DNA of 12,842 bases, taken from positions 1 through 12,842 of the forward strand of contig DAOUSW010000101.1 in NCBI GenBank assembly GCA_030627005.1, given 5' to 3'. The DNA comes from MTP4 sp9310u. GTDB taxonomy: Archaea > Halobacteriota > Methanosarcinia > Methanosarcinales > Methanosarcinaceae. A model generated the notes under the pieces. It made no database searches. It was not told the DNA's origin and was given only the letters and a program-made list of their open reading frames with translations. Shown here in pieces: positions 8,531-12,842 of the stretch (positions within the stretch are counted from its first letter, which is position 1; the number at the start of each line of letters is the position of its first letter). A program made the translations under genes and the position numbers.

Positions 8531-9007
8531 TCACACAAGGTTTCTGGCTGTCTTGTTCGGGAAACCCTCGTAGTCTTTCCTGAGAGGCCACTCGCCCAGC
8601 ATCTCTTCAGGAAGCACCAGGGGCCTTAAGTCAGGGTGGTTTTTGAACATGACCCCGTAGAGTTCATACGTTTCCCGCTCGTACCAGTTTGCGTTCCAGT
8701 AAACTGGCACAACTGACTCAATTTCCGGGTTTTCCCGGGGAAGTTTTGCCTTCAGCATCAGGACCACAGGGTGCTCATATGAAGCAATGTGGTAGACAAC
8801 TTCGATTTCCCCACGCTTCGGATAGTCAACTCCGCAGACACTGCAGAGGTGGTCAAACTGAAGGGAATCCTTAAGGTACTGGCAGGTTTCCTTTGCCTTT
8901 TCCGCAGCCACGTATGCCCTTACGCGAATTTCGGATTCGACCTCGGATTCGGAAATTGCCTCCGGAAATTCACTGGTCAGTGATTCGATAATTGTTCTGG
9001 CATCCAT
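8531..9007 (-). CDS. fpoC: F420H2 dehydrogenase subunit FpoC (NuoC-like, 30-kDa type)
   Basis: The 158-residue soluble protein belongs to the 30-kDa subunit family of complex I. The family signature is seen near the C-terminus: WYERETYELYGVMFKNHPDL followed by RPLVLPE and LRKDYEGFP. It binds FpoD in the connecting arm and carries no cofactor of its own. It is a separate gene, whereas in E. coli NuoC and NuoD are fused. The ATG at 9007 has a GAGGGAA site upstream. The 37-bp gap from fpoB is the longest within the operon. Confidence 0.95.
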   Translation of the reverse strand: MDARTIIESLTSEFPEAISESEVESEIRVRAYVAAEKAKETCQYLKDSLQFDHLCSVCGVDYPKRGEIEVVYHIASYEHPVVLMLKAKLPRENPEIESVVPVYWNANWYERETYELYGVMFKNHPDLRPLVLPEEMLGEWPLRKDYEGFPNKTARNLV

Positions 9008-9045
9008 TATTTTCCCTCGAATAATTCAAAACCTTTGGAAAAACC

Positions 9046-9600
9046 TTAATATTCCGATCCCAGGTCTTTCTTGGCTTTGATTTTTTCCTGGAGCTCCACG
9101 AACCCCTGGATCAGGGCTTCAGGCCGCGGAGGGCAGCCGGGAATAAACACATCGATTGGAAACATCTCATCGATGTTCTGTACCGTGCTGTAGGATTCGT
9201 AGAACGGGCCGCCGCTGATAGAGCAGTCCCCCATGCAGAGAACCCACTTTGGAGCCGGCATCTGTTCCCAGAGCCTCTTCAAAGCCGGCAGGTATTTCTT
9301 TGTCACGTAGCCACTGATGATCATGACATCCGCATGCCTTGGAGAGTTCCTCGGAATGATCCCGAAGCGGTCCGTATCATAGTGGGCACAGCCCGTAGCA
9401 ATCATCTCCACCCCGCAACAGCCCATGGGCTGGGTCATGAACCAGAGCGAGTTTTTCCTTCCCCAGTTTATAACGTCCTGAGCTTTGGACTTCTTGAGGA
9501 AGTTGTGGATCGCACTGGTGGTGGTGGTGATTACCCCCGGGATTTCGTCATCCGGAGTGTTTTTTATATCACTCGTTTTTTTCGCCTTCACTTCACCCAT
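9046..9600 (-). CDS. fpoB: F420H2 dehydrogenase subunit FpoB (NuoB-like, cluster N2)
   Basis: The 184-residue protein holds the terminal [4Fe-4S] cluster (N2 type), which passes electrons to methanophenazine. All four ligands are visible: the tandem Cys61-Cys62 in TQPMGCCGVEM, Cys126 in LCMGDCSISGG and Cys156 in FIPGCPPRPEAL. About 40 N-terminal residues before the conserved core (SLWFMTQPMGCCGVEM) are polar and probably not conserved. The start overlaps fpoA by 13 bp and is preceded by a strong AAGGAGG site lying in the end of fpoA. Confidence 0.97.
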   Translation of the reverse strand: MGEVKAKKTSDIKNTPDDEIPGVITTTTSAIHNFLKKSKAQDVINWGRKNSLWFMTQPMGCCGVEMIATGCAHYDTDRFGIIPRNSPRHADVMIISGYVTKKYLPALKRLWEQMPAPKWVLCMGDCSISGGPFYESYSTVQNIDEMFPIDVFIPGCPPRPEALIQGFVELQEKIKAKKDLGSEY

Positions 9601-9962
9601 GTAAGGGCCTCCTTCTTCCAGAGATAGAGGTATCCGAAGAGCAGCACGAAGATAAAGACAAACATCTCGATTACTGCGACTGAAGTGATCCCGTGCCCTT
9701 TGTAGACCGTGGCCCAGGGATAGAGGAAAAGCACCTCAATATCAAAGAGAACAAAAGCAATCGCATAGAGATAATACTCAACGTTGAACTGGATCCTGGC
9801 AGTCCCGGTAGGGACGGAACCCGATTCGTATGTTGTGTATTTGTTTGCTGCCTTGCTCCTCGGACTCAGTTGCTTTACAATAAACATCGTCATGGGCGGC
9901 ATAATCAACCCCACGGCGAGAAAGATTGCAACCGGTATGTAGCTATCGATTATTCCAGACAT
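9588..9962 (-). CDS. fpoA: F420H2 dehydrogenase membrane subunit FpoA (NuoA-like), first gene of the operon
   Basis: The 124-residue protein has three membrane helices, as in NuoA. The conserved family block is at about residues 44-85: YESGSVPTGTARIQFNVEYY, then FDIEVLFLYPWA, including the acidic residues of the second helix. It helps hold the connecting arm on the membrane arm next to FpoH. The ATG at 9962 has an AGGTGAT ribosome-binding site 5 bases upstream. It is the first gene of the operon, and no gene lies upstream on this strand up to 11242, so the operon promoter must lie in the AT-rich region to the right. Confidence 0.96.
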   Translation of the reverse strand: MSGIIDSYIPVAIFLAVGLIMPPMTMFIVKQLSPRSKAANKYTTYESGSVPTGTARIQFNVEYYLYAIAFVLFDIEVLFLYPWATVYKGHGITSVAVIEMFVFIFVLLFGYLYLWKKEALTWVK

Positions 9963-10128
9963 TGTATCACCTTTTAAAGTACGGCAATCTGAAACTGCAG
10001 CATTTTATGACCTGGATTCTATAGGGTTTTCGACATCCCTGAGAAAAATCTGCATCTTCAGGAGAGAGAGTTTCCAGAACCCGAATTCAACCAAATGCAG
10101 ATCCCATCACAGGGCCTATCATAATACA

Positions 10129-10179
10129 CCTGTACTTCGGACCAGGTTTTTGAAAAAACCTGACTCAGTACGAAACAGG
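10129..10179. other. Long hairpin in the presumed fpo 5' leader
   Basis: The core is a perfect inverted repeat, CAGGTTTTT (10143-10151) and AAAAACCTG (10154-10162), with a two-base gap. Outside it GTACT (10132-10136) pairs with AGTAC (10167-10171), and CCTGT with ACAGG allows a further extension. It lies about 170 bp upstream of fpoA. If the fpo transcript starts further upstream it would be part of its 5' leader; it has no U-run typical of a terminator on either strand. Its function is unknown. Confidence 0.45.
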
Positions 10180-10191
10180 CATATGATTTTT

Positions 10192-10220
10192 GGGCTGTGA
10201 AAAGATATTTTTCAGAGCCC
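10192..10220. other. Second hairpin in the presumed fpo 5' leader
   Basis: GGGCT (10192-10196) pairs with AGCCC (10216-10220) and TGAAAA (10198-10203) with TTTTCA (10209-10214), giving an 11-bp stem with one mismatch and a five-base loop. On the minus strand the stem is followed by a short A-rich stretch, not a U-run, so a terminator for that strand is unlikely. It lies 20 bases from the hairpin at 10129-10179, and the two could form one structured leader. Confidence 0.45.
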
Positions 10221-10386
10221 GACCGTTTGAAATAAATTACCGAAAGTTAAGGACAATTCCTCATCCGGCAAAGTGGTCAAATTGTCATAAGATTATTATT
10301 ATTAATAATTAAGATTCCAAATAACCACTATTTATTTCTGCAATGAATCAGGGGATATTTATAGGTATGTGCTAGATAATTAATAT

Positions 10387-10394
10387 TATATAAA
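10387..10394 (-). promoter_or_regulatory. Candidate TATA box for the fpo operon
   Basis: On the minus strand this reads TTTATATA, the archaeal TATA consensus. A start site about 25 bases downstream (near 10364) would give fpoA a leader of about 400 bases containing both hairpins. The region is so AT-rich that such a match may arise by chance, and another candidate lies at 10480-10490, so this is only one of several options. Confidence 0.25.
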
Positions 10395-10461
10395 TATTAA
10401 GTTTAAATATTTGAGAGACTGTATGAAAAAATAATTTTTACGGAAAATTGACATCGGTAAA

Positions 10462-10473
10462 GCAAGATCTTGC
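10462..10473. promoter_or_regulatory. Perfect 12-bp palindrome beside a TATA-like sequence (candidate operator)
   Basis: GCAAGATCTTGC is a perfect palindrome. It lies 6 bp from a TATATATAA stretch (10482-10490, minus strand reading). For a minus-strand transcript the palindrome would fall between TATA box and start site, a position suited to a repressor; for a plus-strand transcript it would lie just upstream of the TATA element. No binding protein can be named. Confidence 0.3.
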
Positions 10474-10579
10474 CCCCTAAATTATATATACAGCATAAAT
10501 ATGATATTTACAAACAAATTTCACCCCACATTACCCAAATAAATTAACCATTCAGACAAGATATTTCAAAGAGACGATC

Positions 10580-10593
10580 GAGAAATATATATA
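10580..10593 (+). promoter_or_regulatory. Candidate plus-strand archaeal promoter (BRE/TATA)
   Basis: GAGAAATATATATA fits a purine-rich BRE followed by a TATA box. A transcript starting near 10615 would run through the hairpin cluster at 10649-10792, with no protein gene before 11243. The AT-rich setting makes this uncertain. Confidence 0.25.
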
Positions 10594-10648
10594 GTTAATA
10601 ATTATTTTAGTGGGCATAAAACCCCCCCCCAATACATTACAAATAATA

Positions 10649-10792
10649 ATGACAAATCCGGATCCTGAAATATCCCGGAACCGAAAATAATAAAGAATCT
10701 TCCATTTGTCATGCCACCCCGACACCCCTCGCAGGAAGGAAGAGGGATTTCACCAGCACTTCAAGGGGCTCAGCCCTGAGCCGCCTAAAGGC
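10649..10792. other. Cluster of hairpins: candidate structured RNA or small palindromic element
   Basis: Four inverted repeats follow each other. ATGACAAAT (10649-10657) pairs with ATTTGTCAT (10704-10712); inside it TCCGG (10657-10661) pairs with CCGGA (10675-10679). Then CCCTC (10726-10730) pairs with GAGGG (10742-10746), GGCTCAG (10767-10773) with CTGAGCC (10776-10782), and GCC with GGC at 10783-10792. The segment 10711-10800 is clearly richer in G and C than its surroundings, as is typical for structured RNA genes in AT-rich intergenic DNA. The strand is undetermined: TATA-like sequences exist on both sides (plus 10580-10593; minus near 10801-10811). It resembles no RNA family that I recognise. 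Confidence 0.3.
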
Positions 10793-10830
10793 ACGGCAGA
10801 TATAATATAGGCAGCAAATCATAAAGCTTC

Positions 10831-10872
10831 AACCGAAACTCCTGCAAGAAACTACAGGAACCGAACAGGAGT
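10831..10872. repeat. Direct repeat AACCGAA joined to an inverted repeat
   Basis: AACCGAA occurs at 10831-10837 and 10859-10865. The first copy is followed directly by ACTCCTG (10838-10844) and the second by its reverse complement CAGGAGT (10866-10872). CCTG and CAGG (10855-10858) allow an alternative smaller hairpin. This could be a two-site protein target or an RNA with two exclusive folds; no function can be assigned. Confidence 0.4.
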
Positions 10873-11002
10873 ACCTATAAGATATTATAATCAAATTGAT
10901 ATAAATAAATGATATATCATCAACCACATGAATATGGCAGATGGCAAGTTTTTCAAAGAACGTGTCAGCTCAACTGCCCCCGGGTACTCCGGACAAACGG
11001 AC

Positions 11003-11170
11003 ACTTAAAACGTGGTCAGAAACTTAAAACGTGCCCCGCCCTTTAAGCATCCTCCCGAGATTCAAGCTTAATCCGGGTATTCAAACATCTCCGGCATTTA
11101 AGCTTAATCCCGACATTTAAGCCTCCTCCCGGAATTCGAACTTTTCCGGGATTCTAATCTTATCCGAACG
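11003..11170. repeat. Degenerate ~19-bp tandem repeat upstream of the ferredoxin gene
   Basis: About nine diverged units, each 17-19 bp. The first two are ACTTAAAACGTG copies at 11003 and 11022, exactly 19 bp apart. Seven more start at 11042, 11061, 11080, 11097, 11116, 11135 and 11152, with the approximate consensus TTYAAGCWTMMTCCCGRNA. Units four and five (TTTAAGCTTAATCCCGACA and TTTAAGCCTCCTCCCGGAA) are the clearest. The array ends about 30 bp before the likely TATA box at 11199, so it may be a set of upstream binding sites, or a decaying minisatellite. Confidence 0.6.
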
Positions 11171-11198
11171 AAAAAGAGACAAAACGTCATACCAATAC

Positions 11199-11207
11199 TT
11201 TATAATA
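11199..11207 (+). promoter_or_regulatory. Candidate promoter of the ferredoxin/oxidoreductase unit
   Basis: TTTATAATA is a reasonable archaeal TATA element. A start site about 25 bases downstream would fall near 11228, leaving a short leader that still contains the GGTGGA ribosome-binding site (11231-11236) before the ATG at 11243. The tandem array directly upstream may influence it. Confidence 0.45.
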
Positions 11208-11242
11208 ACTCCTTTCATGATAGGAAAGCTGGTGGAAATCGT

Positions 11243-11404
11243 ATGAAAATTAACGATAACTGTGTAGGGTGCGGACAATGCACATCCTTTTGCAGGCAAG
11301 GCGCAATAGAGGTCATGGGAAAAGCCCGGATCACCGACGCCTGTGTGGAATGCGGGATATGTGCCCCCTACTGCCCCGTAAAAGCCATAGAGGTGCTGGT
11401 ATGA
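11243..11404 (+). CDS. Small 2[4Fe-4S] ferredoxin-like protein
   Basis: The 53-residue protein is little more than two ferredoxin motifs: Cys7, 10, 13 and 17 (CVGCGQCTSFCR) and Cys34, 37, 40 and 44 (CVECGICAPYCP), each followed by the usual hydrophobic stretch. It should bind two [4Fe-4S] clusters and act as a soluble one-electron carrier. The first motif has Arg where Pro usually follows the fourth Cys. The ATG at 11243 has a GGTGGA ribosome-binding site 6 bases upstream. Its TGA overlaps the ATG of the next gene (ATGA), so it is very likely the dedicated electron partner of that FAD enzyme. A similar pairing is known in Methanosarcina acetivorans, where a small ferredoxin encoded next to geranylgeranyl reductase supports lipid saturation; that reductase is, however, of a different FAD family. 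Confidence 0.9.
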   Translation: MKINDNCVGCGQCTSFCRQGAIEVMGKARITDACVECGICAPYCPVKAIEVLV

Positions 11405-12678
11405 AAGTAGTAGTCATCGGTGCCGGGCTGGGTGGGCTTCTGAGTGCCGCCAGGCTTTCGAAGGCAGGAAATGCCGTTGAAGTTTTCGAACGCCTCCCGA
11501 TTACAGGAGGCAGGTTCACGAATCTTGAGTACAAGGGATTCCAGCTTTCCAGCGGAGCCTTTCACATGCTCCCCCACGGCCCGGGTGGCCCCCTTGCCAA
11601 ACTTCTCAAAGAGATAGGAGCTGACGTCCGGATCGTACGCTCCGAAAAGACTACGATCCGCCTGCCTCTGGAGAAAGGGGATGCTGACTACAGGCAGGGG
11701 TTCAGGGATATTCCTTTCAACGAGTTCCAGAAACCGCTCTCCAACAGAGACCGCCTGAAAAGCGCTTATTTGATCGTTAGCACAAGAAAGTACCCTCCCG
11801 AAGGGAGCACTCTTAAGGAATGGATAAGATCCCAGGTCAAAGATGAATGGCTGGTGAAACTTGCGGATTCCTTCTGCGGCTGGTCCCTGAGTATGAGAAG
11901 CGATGAAGTTTCCGTGGAAGAAGTCTTCGAGATCATTGAAAACCTGTACCGCTTCGGGGGGCCGGGCGTGCCCATGGGCGGCTGCAAAGGTATAACCGGC
12001 GCTCTTGAAAAGGTGATCACGGCAAATGGCGGGACAATCCGCACGAAAACCGAAGTCTCGAAAATCCTGGTGGAAAACGGAAAAGCGGCAGGAGTTGTGG
12101 TGGACGGCACGGAACATAAAGCCGACCTCGTAATAAGCAACATAGGCCATGCCGCAACTGCCGGGCTCTGCAGTGAAATCCTCTCCGAAGAAAAACATGC
12201 CGAATATCTCAGGACCCTTGAAACCCTGAAGCCCTCAGCCGGCATAAAAATCTGCCTTTCCGCAGAAGAACCCCTTATAGGGCACTCCGGAGTGCTGCTG
12301 ACCCCTTATGCAAGGCGCGTAAACGGGATCAACGAGGTCACCCAGGTGGACCCGTCCCTTGCACCTCCCGGAAAACACCTGACCATGTCCCACCAGCATG
12401 TGGCTCCGGAAAATGTAGGGAAACTGGAGGAAGAAATCGAAATGGGCCTCCGGGACTTAAAAGATATCTTCCCGGGCAAAAAATACGAAGTCCTGCTCAT
12501 CCAGTCCTATCATGATTCCTGGCCCGTAAACAGGGCGTCCTCGGGAACTGACCCCGGCAACAATACCCCAATCCCGGACCTCTACGTCGTAGGAGATGGG
12601 GCCAAAGGAGAAGGAGGAATCGAAGTCGAGGGAATAGCCCTCGGAGTTGCCAGGACCATGGAAAAAATTCTTGGTTGA
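11401..12678 (+). CDS. FAD-dependent oxidoreductase of the phytoene desaturase (CrtI) type
   Basis: The 425-residue protein opens with a dinucleotide-binding fold, VVVIGAGLGGLLSAARLSKA (GxGxxG at residues 7-12, ribose-binding acid Glu30, then GGR at 36-38). It closes with the second FAD motif PDLYVVGDGAKGEGGIEVEG from residue 392. This layout is that of CrtI-like desaturases/isomerases and related amine-oxidase-fold enzymes. It is shorter than carotenoid CrtI (about 490-510 residues). No membrane segment or signal peptide is evident. The ATG at 11401 is chosen because it overlaps the ferredoxin stop and has a GAGGTG site 6 bases upstream; the frame stays open back to 11269, but that part overlaps the ferredoxin. 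The substrate is unknown. A CrtI homolog in M. acetivorans makes hydroxyarchaeol, so an isoprenoid lipid or the methanophenazine side chain is plausible, not shown. Confidence 0.88.
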   Translation: MKVVVIGAGLGGLLSAARLSKAGNAVEVFERLPITGGRFTNLEYKGFQLSSGAFHMLPHGPGGPLAKLLKEIGADVRIVRSEKTTIRLPLEKGDADYRQGFRDIPFNEFQKPLSNRDRLKSAYLIVSTRKYPPEGSTLKEWIRSQVKDEWLVKLADSFCGWSLSMRSDEVSVEEVFEIIENLYRFGGPGVPMGGCKGITGALEKVITANGGTIRTKTEVSKILVENGKAAGVVVDGTEHKADLVISNIGHAATAGLCSEILSEEKHAEYLRTLETLKPSAGIKICLSAEEPLIGHSGVLLTPYARRVNGINEVTQVDPSLAPPGKHLTMSHQHVAPENVGKLEEEIEMGLRDLKDIFPGKKYEVLLIQSYHDSWPVNRASSGTDPGNNTPIPDLYVVGDGAKGEGGIEVEGIALGVARTMEKILG

Positions 12679-12748
12679 GTCCCATCCTTAAAAATTCCAT
12701 ACTTAATAATCACATAAGAAAACCCGGACCCGAATCCCGGAGTATAAT

Positions 12749-12842
12749 AATAAATCCAGAATAAATCCAGAATAAATCCAGAATAAATCCAGAATAAATC
12801 CAGAATAAATCCAGAATAAATCCAGAATAAATCCAGAATAAA
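12749..12842. repeat. 11-bp tandem repeat AATAAATCCAG, continuing past the right edge
   Basis: Eight full identical copies of AATAAATCCAG run from 12749 to 12836, followed by the first six bases of a ninth (AATAAA) at the window edge. The array begins 70 bp after the oxidoreductase stop. The unit length is not a multiple of three and no open frame uses it, so it is non-coding. The perfect identity points to recent expansion or ongoing homogenisation. It is not CRISPR: there are no spacers. Confidence 0.95.

Larger units (their letters stand above)
9963..11242. other. Long AT-rich non-coding region between divergent fpo operon and ferredoxin/oxidoreductase unit
   Basis: I find no convincing protein gene in these 1.28 kb. 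The base composition shifts sharply from the GC-rich flanking genes, and 10280-10620 is especially AT-rich. It must hold the fpo promoter (minus strand) and the promoter of the ferredoxin gene (plus strand). Structured sub-elements are listed separately: hairpins at 10129-10220, a palindrome at 10462-10473, a hairpin cluster at 10649-10792, an inverted/direct repeat at 10831-10872 and a degenerate tandem array at 11003-11170. There is also a run of nine C at 10622-10630 and an 8-bp inverted repeat (ATCTGCAT at 10048-10055, ATGCAGAT at 10095-10102). Confidence 0.85.

Noticed and set aside
10622..10630. Run of nine C as a possible phase-variation tract
   Set aside because: It lies in no coding frame and in no clear promoter spacer, so slippage would have no evident effect.
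10928..11008. Plus-strand 26-codon open frame starting MNMADGKFFKERVSS
   Set aside because: There is no Shine-Dalgarno sequence, and it is very short and runs into the degenerate array. It could be a remnant of a lost gene, but nothing supports that.
11117..11299. Minus-strand open frame of 60 codons overlapping the ferredoxin start and the 19-bp array
   Set aside because: It crosses the promoter and start of the ferredoxin gene, has no ribosome-binding site and no family features.
11269..11400. Upstream extension of the oxidoreductase frame (44 extra codons)
   Set aside because: It would overlap nearly all of the ferredoxin gene. The ATG at 11401 aligns with the start of the FAD-binding fold and has its own ribosome-binding site.
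11368..12198. Minus-strand open frame of 276 codons opposite the FAD oxidoreductase
   Set aside because: It is antisense to a gene with clear FAD motifs, shows no recognisable domain and has no convincing ribosome-binding site.
12749..12842. Possible CRISPR array at the right edge
   Set aside because: The repeats are 11 bp, contiguous and without spacers, so this is a simple tandem repeat.

Overview
This window is archaeal and almost certainly from Methanosarcina or a very close relative. From position 9962 down to the left edge, the minus strand carries the genes of the membrane F420H2 dehydrogenase (Fpo), the methanogen relative of respiratory complex I, in the order fpoA-B-C-D-H-I-J-J-K-L-M-N-O. 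The last gene, fpoO, runs off the left edge. The genes overlap or lie within a few bases of each other (the largest gap is 37 bases, between fpoB and fpoC), and nearly all have a clear Shine-Dalgarno sequence, so this is one long translationally coupled operon. No genes for the NADH-input subunits (NuoE, F, G) are present, as expected for Fpo. Its electron-input subunit FpoF is normally encoded elsewhere in the genome.

How the genes work together: FpoB, C, D and I form the peripheral connecting arm, with [4Fe-4S] clusters in FpoB and FpoI. FpoA, H, J1, J2, K, L, M and N form the membrane arm, in which the key Glu and Lys residues for proton translocation are visible. Electrons from F420H2 (through FpoF, not in this window) go to methanophenazine. 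FpoD has a proline where quinone-reducing complex I has the headgroup-binding histidine.

Positions 9963-11242 are a 1.28 kb AT-rich non-coding region between two divergent transcription units. It holds candidate archaeal TATA boxes on both strands, a perfect 12-bp palindrome, several strong hairpins near fpoA, a cluster of hairpins at 10649-10792 that could be a structured RNA or small element, and a degenerate tandem repeat of about 19 bp (11003-11170) just upstream of the right-hand promoter.

From 11243 the plus strand carries a two-gene unit: a 53-residue 2[4Fe-4S] ferredoxin-like protein whose stop overlaps (ATGA) the start of a 425-residue FAD oxidoreductase of the phytoene desaturase (CrtI) type. 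Its substrate is unknown. Isoprenoid lipids or the methanophenazine side chain are reasonable guesses. The window ends in a nearly perfect 11-bp tandem repeat (12749 to the right edge) that continues beyond it.

The parts most deserving a second look are the ferredoxin/CrtI-like pair beside fpo, the structured intergenic region and the two tandem repeat arrays. The Fpo operon itself is a known system.
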